The notes under the pieces: generated by a model
What the model was told of the DNA's origin: nothing
The model's database searches: none
The model's input: the letters and a program-made list of their open reading frames with translations, nothing else
Assembly (NCBI GenBank): GCA_945883795.1
Contig: CAMCYC010000021.1
Span: 1-36,052, forward strand
Direction of reading: 5' to 3'
From: Sulfurimonas crateris
GTDB lineage: Bacteria > Campylobacterota > Campylobacteria > Campylobacterales > Sulfurimonadaceae
Length of the DNA stretch: 36,052 bases
Shown here: positions 27,040 through 35,871 of the stretch, piece by piece
How positions within the stretch are numbered: position 1 is the stretch's first letter
Layout of the letters: the number at the start of each line of letters is the position of its first letter
Translations under genes and position numbers: made by a program

Positions 27040-28612
27040 TTGGTCCAGCTGCAGAGTAATCAAACTCATGACTTGCAGTTTCATATTTATGGAAATTATC
27101 AATAAACATTTGCGCTAATTTATCTCTAGCTTTTTCATATTCCCATTCATCAGCCCAAGCCTCTCTTGGGAAAAGAACTTTAGAATCAACACCGTTAATA
27201 CTATTTGGAACACTAAATCCAAATACTTTCGTTGTTCTAAATTCACTATTATGAATACTTCCATCAAGAACTGCATGGATACAAGCTCTTGTGTCTTTGA
27301 TACTCATCCGCTTACCAACACCATAAGCACCACCTGTCCAACCTGTATTTACCAAATAAACATGCACATCATGTTGGTCAATTTTTTCACCCAAAAGTTT
27401 TGCATACACAGTTGGATTGAGTGGTAAAAATGCTTCACCAAAACATGAACTAAATGTTGCAACAGGCTCAGTAATTCCCCGTTCTGTTCCCGCTACTTTT
27501 GCAGTATATCCACTTAAAAAGTAATACATTGCTTGTTCTTTTGTAAGCTTAGAAACGGGAGGAAGTACACCAAAAGCATCTGCAGATAAAAAGATTATAT
27601 TATTTGGATGTCCACCCATAAGGTCTGGCGTATGATTTTCAATATGGTCAATTGGATACGAAACACGAGTATTTTCTGTTTTAGAACCATTTTTATAATC
27701 TACTTCACCATTATCATTTAAAACTACATTTTCAAGAAGTGCATTTCTCTTAATCGCACCGTAAATTTCTGGTTCATTATCAGCATCAAGATTAATAACT
27801 TTTGCGTAGCAACCACCCTCAAAGTTAAAAATACCATGGTCATCCCAACCATGTTCATCATCACCGATTAAAGCACGGTGTGGGTCAGTTGAAAGTGTTG
27901 TTTTTCCTGTTCCGCTAAGTCCAAAGAAAAGTGCAGTGTCACCATCTTTACCAACATTTGCAGAACAATGCATTGCCATTTTACCCTCAAGAGGTAACCA
28001 GTAATTCATCATAGAAAAAATCCCTTTTTTCATCTCACCACCGTACCAAGTGCCACCAATAATTGCTAAGTTATTTTCAATATCAAACATAACAAAAACT
28101 TCAGAATTCAAACCATGTTCTTTCCATTTTTTGTTCACTGCTTTACAAGCATTTAAAACTGTAAAATCTGCCTTAAAAACATCTAAATCAGACTCAGTTG
28201 GACGGATAAACATGTTCTTTACGAAATGTGATTGCCATGCTATTTCTGAAATAAAACGAACAGAGCGTTTAGAAGCTGCACTTGCACCTGTAAACACATC
28301 TGTTATATAAAGTTCTTTACCTGAAAGTTCAGCTCTTGAGAGTTCCAAAAGTTCATTAAAAATCTCTTCACTTACCTTTTGATTTACCTTGCCCCAAGCA
28401 ACATATTTGTTTGATGGTTCACGGTCTACAAAATATTTATCTTTTGGGCTTCTGCCTGTAAATATACCTGTATCAACAGTAGTAGCACCACTACTAGTAA
28501 GTGAACATTCACCTTTTTGAAGCTCATGCGCAATCAATTCATCATAACTAAGATTACGATGAATTTTCCCAATATTTTTTAACCCTAATTCTTCTAGTTC
28601 AATTAAATTCAT
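27026..28612 (-). CDS. pckA: Phosphoenolpyruvate carboxykinase (ATP)
   Basis: PckA interconverts oxaloacetate and phosphoenolpyruvate using ATP, feeding gluconeogenesis in organisms that fix carbon by the reductive TCA cycle. The 528-residue protein has [11 protein letters not shown] (substrate site), [12 protein letters not shown], the kinase P-loop [11 protein letters not shown] (231-241), and LIGDDEHGW (metal site). GGAAGG precedes the ATG. It stands alone, with its own promoter. The ATP-type rather than GTP-type assignment follows from these motifs. Confidence 0.97.
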   Translation of the reverse strand: MNLIELEELGLKNIGKIHRNLSYDELIAHELQKGECSLTSSGATTVDTGIFTGRSPKDKYFVDREPSNKYVAWGKVNQKVSEEIFNELLELSRAELSGKELYITDVFTGASAASKRSVRFISEIAWQSHFVKNMFIRPTESDLDVFKADFTVLNACKAVNKKWKEHGLNSEVFVMFDIENNLAIIGGTWYGGEMKKGIFSMMNYWLPLEGKMAMHCSANVGKDGDTALFFGLSGTGKTTLSTDPHRALIGDDEHGWDDHGIFNFEGGCYAKVINLDADNEPEIYGAIKRNALLENVVLNDNGEVDYKNGSKTENTRVSYPIDHIENHTPDLMGGHPNNIIFLSADAFGVLPPVSKLTKEQAMYYFLSGYTAKVAGTERGITEPVATFSSCFGEAFLPLNPTVYAKLLGEKIDQHDVHVYLVNTGWTGGAYGVGKRMSIKDTRACIHAVLDGSIHNSEFRTTKVFGFSVPNSINGVDSKVLFPREAWADEWEYEKARDKLAQMFIDNFHKYETASHEFDYSAAGPKLEA

Positions 28613-28646
28613 AACTTGCCTTCCGATTGTTTATCTAATATCTCAA

Positions 28647-28652
28647 ATTATA
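28647..28652 (-). promoter_or_regulatory. -10 box of pckA
   Basis: The minus strand reads TATAAT (in GATAGTATAATTTG), predicting a start near 28640 and a leader of about 28 bases that contains GGAAGG before the ATG. No clear -35 is present. Bases 28653-28766 hold AT-rich DNA with no gene that I can support. Confidence 0.55.
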
Positions 28653-28792
28653 CTATCAATAAACCTAAATTCAAAGTAAAACTATTCATTATTGTCATTT
28701 ATTGAATGATTTTAAAATATCATTTTTTTCTATTAAAAAAGAAGAAGTTTTTAAGGCTTTGTTCTGTAAAATTCTGCAAAATCTACTATAAA

Positions 28793-28867
28793 GCTCGATT
28801 AACTCAGTGGTAGAGTGTTTCCTCGACAAGGAAAAAGTCAATGGTTCAAATCCGTTATCGAGCACCA
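28793..28867 (+). tRNA. tRNA-Val (anticodon GAC), with C33
   Basis: A complete cloverleaf with encoded CCA: acceptor GCTCGAT/ATCGAGC (7 perfect pairs), D-arm ACTC-AGTGGTA-GAGT, anticodon arm TTTCC-TCGACAA-GGAAA, five-base variable loop, T-arm AATGG-TTCAAAT-CCGTT (one T-G pair), discriminator A, then CCA. The anticodon GAC (28825-28827) reads valine GUC/GUU. Universal positions T8, A14, G18, G19, T54, T55, C56 and A58 are present, but position 33 (28824) is C and not T. A candidate -10 (TAAAAT, 28767-28772) lies upstream. The tRNA is otherwise intact, so I call it functional with a caveat. Confidence 0.88.
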
Positions 28868-28950
28868 TCCGTACATCTAACACACGATTTATAAAATTTT
28901 TCAATAAAAAATCATAATTAACCATAACAATAGAACTTTGGAGTTAAAAA

Positions 28951-30195
28951 ATGGAAAGAATTCTTATCATAGAAGGGAATAAAACATTAGCAAAACTTAT
29001 AGCAAAAAAAATTACTTCTGAACTCCATTTTGATGTTGATGTTGCTTATAGTGCATCAGAAGCAAAACTTTTTTTGCATAAATACAAATATTTTATTATC
29101 TTAAGTGACTTTAATTTATCCGATTCACCAGATGGAGAGATAATTGATTATCTCATAGAAAAGAAAAATCATGTAATCGTTTTAAGTGCTAACATAGATA
29201 GAGCATGTAGAGAAAGAATGTTGAAAAAACAAATTATAGATTATGTCAATAAAATTGGAGTTGATGATATTAATTACATTGTAAATGTACTTCAAAGATT
29301 GCATAAAAATAAAGAACATAAAATTTTAGTTGTAGATGATTCTATGGTTTTTCGTAAACAGGTACAAGGGATGCTTGAAAACCTCTTTTTTGAAGTTTTG
29401 AGTGTCGCACATGGAGAAGAAGCACTTGCCATATTAAAAACTCATCCTGAAATTTCTCTAGTACTTACAGATTATACTATGCCAGTTATGGATGGACTTG
29501 AACTTACTCGTGAAATTCGAAAAATATACAACAAAAATGACCTCTGTATAATCGCTCTTTCATCTAATACAGAGGAGCAGGAGATTGCTCTATTTTTAAA
29601 ATATGGTGCCAATGATTATATTACAAAACCTTTTTCAAAAGAGGGTTTCTCATGCCGTATTAACAATGCTATTGAAGCCTTAGAAAATATCTACATCATC
29701 ACAAACCATGCCAATAGAGATTTTTTGACAGGACTTTATAATCGTCGCTATTTCTTTAAAACTGTTGAGAGTTATTTTTCTAATGCAATACTCAATAACA
29801 TCAGTTTTGCAATTGCTATCATAAATATTGATAATTTTAAAGAAATAAATAATAAATATGGACACGAAATCGGAGATAAAGTAATTGTAGTTCTCTCTGA
29901 AATTCTCCGTTCAAATATAGATAAAAGTGATATTTTGGCAAGATTTGAAGGGGAAGAATTTGGTCTTTTAGTAAAAGATATTTCAGAACAAAACACAATG
30001 AATATTATAGAAAGATTACGCTCAACAGTCCAAGATTATACACTTCTTACGGAAGATGGTCAAAAAATACGATTTACTATCTCAATTGGTGTTTCTCTAA
30101 CCCATGAAGACAAACTTGAAGATGAGATTAATGCTACAGATTTACTCTTATACAATGCAAAACAAAATGGAAAAAATCAAATAGTTTCAAATTAA
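28951..30195 (+). CDS. Response regulator with two receiver domains and a GGDEF domain (CbrR-like)
   Basis: The 414-residue protein has REC1 (about 1-115), REC2 (about 122-240) and a diguanylate cyclase domain (about 255-414). REC2 keeps D129, D130, phospho-acceptor D174 and K226. REC1 keeps D53 and K101 but has E-G-N where the acidic pair is expected. The GGDEF signature reads EGEEF (333-337), and the upstream product-binding RxxD is DKSD, so product inhibition at that site is unlikely. DFLTGLYNRRYF starts the cyclase domain. The design matches C. jejuni CbrR (bile resistance regulator). It probably makes, or only binds, cyclic-di-GMP. GGAG lies seven bases before the ATG. No partner kinase is adjacent. 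Confidence 0.9.
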   Translation: MERILIIEGNKTLAKLIAKKITSELHFDVDVAYSASEAKLFLHKYKYFIILSDFNLSDSPDGEIIDYLIEKKNHVIVLSANIDRACRERMLKKQIIDYVNKIGVDDINYIVNVLQRLHKNKEHKILVVDDSMVFRKQVQGMLENLFFEVLSVAHGEEALAILKTHPEISLVLTDYTMPVMDGLELTREIRKIYNKNDLCIIALSSNTEEQEIALFLKYGANDYITKPFSKEGFSCRINNAIEALENIYIITNHANRDFLTGLYNRRYFFKTVESYFSNAILNNISFAIAIINIDNFKEINNKYGHEIGDKVIVVLSEILRSNIDKSDILARFEGEEFGLLVKDISEQNTMNIIERLRSTVQDYTLLTEDGQKIRFTISIGVSLTHEDKLEDEINATDLLLYNAKQNGKNQIVSN

Positions 30196-31292
30196 TTTTC
30201 CAAAATAATAATCTCACCAAAAGGGACTATTTGCTCTTTTGGAGTTACCCATTTTACATCATAATTTGGAACTTCTTTTGGGAATATCCCCTCTAAATCT
30301 GTAAAATATAAAAGTAGTTTTGTATCTTTAAGTTCTTGCTCTACAAACTCAAATACAGGTCTAAAATTAGTTGCACCGCCCCCTTTTAAATCTGCCTCCA
30401 ATTTATCTCCACTATAAAAAACTTGATGTGACCTAATTTTATCATCACATGTAAGCAAATCAATCTGGAAATTTTGTACACTTGACATCAAAAATTCAAC
30501 TTCACCTAAAAATTCCCCAAGAAGCTTCTCATTTACAGAGCCAGAACTATCAACTGCAATTACGAGTTGAAATTTATTACTCACAGATGAGGGAAGATAT
30601 ATTCCAAGATATAGGAATTTTTTATTTGGTGGGATAAGTATATAATCGTCTTTATGAAATCTATCAATAGCAACTTTGAGTTCATTACGCCAATCAATTT
30701 TTGAAGACTTTCTAAGATTAAAAAAACGCTCCATGCTTAGAGGAAGTTCCCCTTTTTTCTCTTCTGTTTCTAAAACTGATTTTGTAAACTCTTCAAAAAG
30801 TTGCGCCTCCATGGAACGCTCTTGAGGCATATTTTTATCTTGACTCTCTGTTTGCACATCATCGAAATTATCGGCTTCATATTCAAGCTCATCACGCAAA
30901 ATATCATCTTTTAGTTCTGCATAAATCTCTTCAGCATACATTCCACAAAACCGTTTTCTGTACTGCGTACCTTCGGGCATCTCTAAACCATTTTCAACCA
31001 ACATATCATTGACTGCAAAATCGGTTGCCATCTGCCAAAGCCAACCACTTCTACCATTTTTTCTTTGTTCATGAGAGAGTGACGCATGCATAGCACCATT
31101 TGCTAAAATAAATTCTACTTCATTTAAATTGAGTTTTTCAAAAAAGTCACCGTTATATTCAACCTTTTTTCCGTCACTTTTAAATGAAGCAATATCATTA
31201 TTTTGGATAAGTTCTATTTTGGATGCAACCGTTCCAAAATAGGGGTAATTTACTAATAATCTTGCTTTTGCTTGAGAGATTTTTTGTTGCAT
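30192..31292 (-). CDS. Metallopeptidase-like (DUF2201-type) and VWA-domain protein
   Basis: The 366-residue protein has an N-terminal domain resembling the putative metallopeptidase part of DUF2201 (about 1-130), including LWQMATDFAVNDMLVENGL and LPEG-like elements. An acidic linker follows, then a VWA-like domain (about 235-366) with MIDAS motif DSSGS (248-252) and the later CDD and GGGATNF metal-site elements. The expected HExxH-type zinc site reads NGAMHASLSH (65-74): the first His and the Glu are lost, so it is probably not an active protease. Such proteins pair with MoxR ATPases as substrate-binding partners; the MoxR gene is 4 bases upstream. Its stop interlocks with that of the convergent GGDEF gene. 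Confidence 0.85.
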   Translation of the reverse strand: MQQKISQAKARLLVNYPYFGTVASKIELIQNNDIASFKSDGKKVEYNGDFFEKLNLNEVEFILANGAMHASLSHEQRKNGRSGWLWQMATDFAVNDMLVENGLEMPEGTQYRKRFCGMYAEEIYAELKDDILRDELEYEADNFDDVQTESQDKNMPQERSMEAQLFEEFTKSVLETEEKKGELPLSMERFFNLRKSSKIDWRNELKVAIDRFHKDDYILIPPNKKFLYLGIYLPSSVSNKFQLVIAVDSSGSVNEKLLGEFLGEVEFLMSSVQNFQIDLLTCDDKIRSHQVFYSGDKLEADLKGGGATNFRPVFEFVEQELKDTKLLLYFTDLEGIFPKEVPNYDVKWVTPKEQIVPFGEIIILEN

Positions 31293-31296
31293 GCGT

Positions 31297-32301
31297 TTAT
31301 GCTAAAAGATAAGAAAATTTTCTTACCCATTTTTTAAACATCTCTGAATGTTCCATTCTAAGAGCATGTCTTTGTAAGTCTTGTACAATCATGACAGAAA
31401 ATTCACTTTTTAACTCAAGGCAATATCTCAGGAGATTTTCTAAGTTTTCTTCTGTATTATCTTTGAGTAATGCACTTACAAGTCCAGTGCTAAGTGCGTA
31501 TAAAACATCCACCTCATCGCTATATTCACCCAAGCCTGTTGCAAGAATATTTGGAATATTTGGAAGTTTATGCATCACTTTTGCAAAACTCAAAAACCCA
31601 ACCGCAACCTCTCTCCCAATTGCTCCAGCTAAACAATCTAAAAGTAACTTCTCTTGAATATTACTTTTTAAAATTTTGTCTACATATTCCCAACTTCTAG
31701 GAGTTGCAAAACTTTTGGTATCGCTTTTTGCATCAAAAGTAAATAAATGTTCATTTTTAAAACTAATATACGCAATGATTCGCTCATCTACATTCTTTTG
31801 ATATGCCCAATATCGCCAATCATTTAAATCAACTTCCATCTCAAAATGGACAAATCTATTTGCCAAAGGTGCAGGCATACGGTAAGTGACACCTCTATCG
31901 CCTTCACGGTTTCCAGCAGCAATAATTGCCCATCCCAAAGGAAGTTCATACTCTCCCACTTTTCTATCCAAAATTAGCTGATACGCTGATGCTTGGACTG
32001 AAGGTGGTGCAGAATTAAGCTCGTCTAAAAATAAAATTCCCTCACCCTCTTTTGGCAAAAATGCGGGTGGCGCCCAAAGTGCAGTATGTGATTCTTTATC
32101 ATAAAAAGGTATCCCTTTTAAATCGGTTGGGTCCATGAGGGCTAGTCGCAAATCTATAAAGCCTATTGCTTTTTCTTGTGCAATTTGTTTAACTATTGAT
32201 GATTTTCCAATCCCTGGCGCACCCCAAAGAAAAGTTGGTACTTTTTGTTCTATCAATAAGGAGATTGTGCTAATAAGTTGTGAAGCCTTCATGATTGCCA
32301 C
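31297..32301 (-). CDS. MoxR-family AAA ATPase
   Basis: The 334-residue AAA+ ATPase has Walker A GAPGIGKS (27-34), Walker B GILFLDE (88-94), sensor 1 IIAAGNRE (126-133) and the ANRF arginine-finger region (147-150). It belongs to the MoxR branch, whose members work with VWA-domain proteins as chaperones for metal insertion or complex maturation. It overlaps the upstream repeat protein gene by 13 bases and is 4 bases from the VWA gene, so three products are translationally coupled. The client is unknown. Confidence 0.93.
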   Translation of the reverse strand: MAIMKASQLISTISLLIEQKVPTFLWGAPGIGKSSIVKQIAQEKAIGFIDLRLALMDPTDLKGIPFYDKESHTALWAPPAFLPKEGEGILFLDELNSAPPSVQASAYQLILDRKVGEYELPLGWAIIAAGNREGDRGVTYRMPAPLANRFVHFEMEVDLNDWRYWAYQKNVDERIIAYISFKNEHLFTFDAKSDTKSFATPRSWEYVDKILKSNIQEKLLLDCLAGAIGREVAVGFLSFAKVMHKLPNIPNILATGLGEYSDEVDVLYALSTGLVSALLKDNTEENLENLLRYCLELKSEFSVMIVQDLQRHALRMEHSEMFKKWVRKFSYLLA

Positions 32302-33641
32302 CCTATATTTTGAGTTTGAATATGTTTCCCAAAAGCAGAATTTTCTTTTACCGCTCGCTCAAATCGGCTGTCTAATTGAAGTTGATACAAAATATCCATA
32401 GGAGTATTTGAATTTTTAGCAAGTCCTAAGAGTATCTCGCCATCTTCACTTAAAGATAAATTTTCTAAAATATCACTAGGGGTGTTTTCATTACATGCCA
32501 AAGAGATGTCGTATTTATGATTTTTGTGTGCTTCTCTTAATTGTTGTTCTGGAACTGCTGAATTTTTATAAAGTTTCAAATTAAGTTTTTCATCTTTTTT
32601 AGCAAAAAGTTTTTCAAATATTTTTTTATCAATATATTTATTGGTTGCTAATGCACTCAAAATAATGAGTTCGTCTGTATCAACTAACACCTCTTGCATC
32701 TCGTAACTAATAGTATTATTCATAGCCAATTCAACACAAGAATCTTCATAAAGAAGTTGAAATATTGTCTCATCAAGATTGATATAAGTTGCCATGTTTT
32801 TTGCATATTCTTTATTTTTCATTAAAATTATGGCAAGTTTTCTATCTAATTGAAGGTTGTAAGAAAGTGCGCTTAAAACATCTTCATCATGCGTTTGAAA
32901 AAGTTGCATCTGCATTACTTCATCGCAATCTTCTCGCATCGCAATAAGCGTTCTAATATAAGAGTTTGCATTTTTGATGAGCATGTTCAGCACTTTTTTT
33001 GATGTGGCAAGATGGGTTGCGATAGTGGTTATCATTTTGTAATTACTATCTTGTATATTACTTTTAAAACTTTTTTGTAAAGGCTCAAGCAAAGAAATCG
33101 TTTCTATAATATTTTCATCTATTGTTTGAATCAGCAGATGCAAAAAACCCCTGCTTGAATACTGCACATTATGATTTCGCTCAATATTTTTGTAAAATCT
33201 GCTAATAAAAGCAGCACTTACATCACGATTATCGTCATTTTCAAAAAAATCTTCCCCTTTCCAATTGTATATTTTTATGAGTTTTAAAAAGAGTGTATCA
33301 GTTATCATGCTGTTTTGAATATACCCCTTGAGTCGCTCTTTGTCATGGCTAAGTTTAAGGCTCATCAAAAGTGTATCTTCATCTAAGGAGTTTGATAAAG
33401 CTTTATCAAATAAATCAATCTCTATAAATTTGGCTTTTTTTTCTTCATAAAGTTTGCTACTTTCGTTTACTTCATAAGGAGTCATAAGTCGTCCATCTAT
33501 AATCAAGACAACATCTTTTGAATATTCTTTTACGATATTTATTCCAAGTAATTGCATTTGAAGTATAAACTCATCATCCACAAATGCTCTACTTTTTCCA
33601 AACAATAATATTGTTTTATTTTTTAACTCTTTTAAATTCAT
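32289..33641 (-). CDS. BRCT-like plus LRV-type helical repeat protein, function unknown
   Basis: I do not recognise a named family for the whole 450-residue protein. Residues 8-82 (KTILLFGKSRAF..., LLGINIVKEYSKDVVLIID, then FIEIDLFDKAL) have the strand-helix pattern of a BRCT-like domain. The rest is helical. The last part has units such as LACNENTPSDILENLSLSED and LAKNSNTPMDILYQLQLD, the pattern of leucine-rich-variant (LRV) repeats, with looser copies from about residue 215 on. No signal peptide or membrane helix is visible. It lies between a TonB receptor (17 bases upstream) and moxR (overlap 13 bases). It could act as an adaptor selecting clients for the MoxR/VWA pair (inference). Confidence 0.7.
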   Translation of the reverse strand: MNLKELKNKTILLFGKSRAFVDDEFILQMQLLGINIVKEYSKDVVLIIDGRLMTPYEVNESSKLYEEKKAKFIEIDLFDKALSNSLDEDTLLMSLKLSHDKERLKGYIQNSMITDTLFLKLIKIYNWKGEDFFENDDNRDVSAAFISRFYKNIERNHNVQYSSRGFLHLLIQTIDENIIETISLLEPLQKSFKSNIQDSNYKMITTIATHLATSKKVLNMLIKNANSYIRTLIAMREDCDEVMQMQLFQTHDEDVLSALSYNLQLDRKLAIILMKNKEYAKNMATYINLDETIFQLLYEDSCVELAMNNTISYEMQEVLVDTDELIILSALATNKYIDKKIFEKLFAKKDEKLNLKLYKNSAVPEQQLREAHKNHKYDISLACNENTPSDILENLSLSEDGEILLGLAKNSNTPMDILYQLQLDSRFERAVKENSAFGKHIQTQNIGWQS

Positions 33642-33658
33642 GGTATTCCTATTTTGTT

Positions 33659-35764
33659 TTAAAACCTGTAAGTATAATTAAGAAGATAGTTTCTTCCTTC
33701 TCGTTTTATCCCTTTATCCATGGCATAATAATAGCTTGGTTGATACACATCTACATCAAATAAATTTTTGACAGTACCTCTAATTTCACTAAAACTTGAC
33801 AATCTATAAGTGATTGTTTCATCAAAAATATGCACTGGGGGTGCTGACTCTGTATCAACCCACTCTAATTCTGTTGGCGTTATTTTTGAATAATAGTGCC
33901 AAGTTGTACCAAATGAGAATTTATTTGTTGGAGTATAAACATACATCGCTTTTAACATCAGTTTTGAAATATCTGGCATAGATACTATCTCTGAATTGGA
34001 ATATTCTTCAGGTGGAATTTCATAATCTGTTTCAAGATAAGTTCCATTCAGATAAAAATTATGTTCTAATTGTGTACGAAAAGAGTATTCAAACTCTAGA
34101 CCCTTGCTTTCTCGACCTTTATAATTTTTGTATCCAACGATTGTAGCCTCGTACTCTTCTAAATCTATAACATTCTTTAGTTGTGAATAAAATAGATTTA
34201 AAGATAATTTATTATTAAAATCTGGTGAATAAATTATCACTGCTTCATAAGTATTTGTCTCTTCTGGTTTCAAATTTTCATCTCCAGCACGAAGGTTGAT
34301 ATGTCCGTTTGCGTAAGCTTCTATAAAAGTTGGCGCACGAAATGCTGAACCATACAAAAATTTTAAAACAGTCTTATCGTTTGCTCTATGCACAACGCCA
34401 ACTCTTTTACTGAACTTAGCACCAAAATCTGAATAATCATCAATCCGCAATCCTAAAATAAGGTCAGTAGCTGAACTTATAGAGATTAAATCTTGAAGAT
34501 ATCCATAAGCAATTGTTCGACTTAAATTGTCTTTTAAAAGCTGTGTTGTTGGATTAAGCCAAAATGCTGGTTCTTTATTGGAATTATGTCTAAAATTATT
34601 TAAGTTTGGATGATTTATAATAGTGTCATAGTTTTGTGTAATAGCGTTTTCAACACTATTATAATAATCATCTTGTTCTACTTTTACATAACGAATTCCA
34701 GTACCTATTAAAATATCATTTGAATCTATTTCAGGAAGAGTCAAAATAGTCTCAAATTCAAAATTTTGTTCTCCTGTGTTTTCTTGTGATGTAAAACCAT
34801 CTTCTGTAACGACATCTACAACAGAAAATCTATTCGACATCTCCCCAATCCTATCAATATTTGCACCAATATTTGATTCTCTATGTGAAAAGTTCGCTTT
34901 TGTTTCAAGCTTGTAATCTTCAAAATTTGCAAGATAAGAAGCCTGTGCAAAAAAGTATAAGTTTTTATGCTCTTTAGGTTGCGTTAGAATCGGATCCATT
35001 TCACCCTCAAAACTATAAAAGTTACCATAAGTATTTTGTTTCAATCGGGTTAAAAATTCAAAATCACCATGTGTTGCCTTAAATCCAAGAGAGAGGTCTC
35101 GCATCGTTTCATCTGTTTTTTGTTCATAATTTGGAACATTAAGTTTTTTATCATTTTGCTGATAATAGCCACTTGCAAAAATATTCCAATTATCAGTAGT
35201 TGTATAAACATTTGTCCCTGCAACGCCATATTTATAACTTCCTGTACTAAAAAAAACCTGATTTTCTTTTTTTGAATCACCAAGTTTTGTGATAATATTG
35301 ACAACTCCATAAAATGCTCCAGCACCATAAACCGTAGAACTCGGTCCACGAAGAACCTCAATTTTATCTACCAACTGCATAGGAAAATCCATATAGTAGT
35401 TGCTTGTTCCAGAGATTTCATTATTTATCGCAACACCATCAATGAGTATTTTTATCTTATCCGCAAAATAAGAATTTGGGGTTTTTAATCCCCTAAAAGT
35501 TGTCATGGTATAACCCATAGGGCTTATCTGAACCTGAATTCCAGGTAACATTCCAAGAGCTTCACCGATATTTACAATACCTGCATCGACATATGTTTGT
35601 GCATCTATAATAGTAACAACTGCAGGTAAATAATCTACATTTAAAGATTTTTTTGTTGCTATCTTACTTACATCATTTAAAAGTGATTCAAAATCATCTA
35701 CCTCTTCTGCACTGACTACACTCAATATTGACAAAATAACAACACTATAAACAATCTTTTTCAT
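33659..35764 (-). CDS. TonB-dependent outer-membrane receptor
   Basis: The 701-residue protein has a signal peptide (about 1-19, cleaved near VSAEE), a plug domain (about 45-160) with VVTIIDAQTYVDAGIVNIGEAL, MLPGIQVQ, KILIDGV and VEVLRGPSS-like KIEVLRGPSSTVYGAGAFYGVVNIITK, and a 22-strand barrel ending in LLNYTYRF with terminal Phe. Shared barrel motifs include YGSAFRAPTFIEAYANG and NLKPEETNTYEA. It should import a large ligand such as a metal chelate, cobalamin or heme. FRAP is present but NPDL is replaced by GDENL, so heme cannot be claimed. It heads the set that includes the repeat protein, MoxR and VWA genes. Confidence 0.92.
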   Translation of the reverse strand: MKKIVYSVVILSILSVVSAEEVDDFESLLNDVSKIATKKSLNVDYLPAVVTIIDAQTYVDAGIVNIGEALGMLPGIQVQISPMGYTMTTFRGLKTPNSYFADKIKILIDGVAINNEISGTSNYYMDFPMQLVDKIEVLRGPSSTVYGAGAFYGVVNIITKLGDSKKENQVFFSTGSYKYGVAGTNVYTTTDNWNIFASGYYQQNDKKLNVPNYEQKTDETMRDLSLGFKATHGDFEFLTRLKQNTYGNFYSFEGEMDPILTQPKEHKNLYFFAQASYLANFEDYKLETKANFSHRESNIGANIDRIGEMSNRFSVVDVVTEDGFTSQENTGEQNFEFETILTLPEIDSNDILIGTGIRYVKVEQDDYYNSVENAITQNYDTIINHPNLNNFRHNSNKEPAFWLNPTTQLLKDNLSRTIAYGYLQDLISISSATDLILGLRIDDYSDFGAKFSKRVGVVHRANDKTVLKFLYGSAFRAPTFIEAYANGHINLRAGDENLKPEETNTYEAVIIYSPDFNNKLSLNLFYSQLKNVIDLEEYEATIVGYKNYKGRESKGLEFEYSFRTQLEHNFYLNGTYLETDYEIPPEEYSNSEIVSMPDISKLMLKAMYVYTPTNKFSFGTTWHYYSKITPTELEWVDTESAPPVHIFDETITYRLSSFSEIRGTVKNLFDVDVYQPSYYYAMDKGIKREGRNYLLNYTYRF

Positions 35765-35831
35765 CTGCTAACTATCCAAAATGTAAAATTTTAAGTAAAC
35801 AAGTAATACACTGCAATGAGTACTTGAAAAA

Positions 35832-35840
35832 AGTATATCA
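35832..35840 (-). promoter_or_regulatory. Extended -10 promoter of the TonB receptor operon, next to a small palindrome
   Basis: The minus strand reads TGATATACT, a TGn extended -10, predicting a start near 35825 and a leader of about 60 bases. TACTT-GAAAA-AAGTA (35821-35835) is an inverted repeat overlapping the box and the start site. A possible plus-strand -10 (TATCAT, 35836-35841) for the divergent gene overlaps too. An iron- or metal-responsive repressor would be a natural candidate, but the palindrome is not a recognisable Fur box. Confidence 0.4.
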
Positions 35841-35871
35841 TAAATTGTTTAGGGTTGAAAAATTATTTAAC

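Noticed and set aside
28695-28925. 76-residue minus-strand open frame across the tRNA gene
   Set aside because: It is the antisense translation of tRNA-Val (GFEPLTFSLSRKHSTTEL-like text is a usual artefact) and has no independent support.
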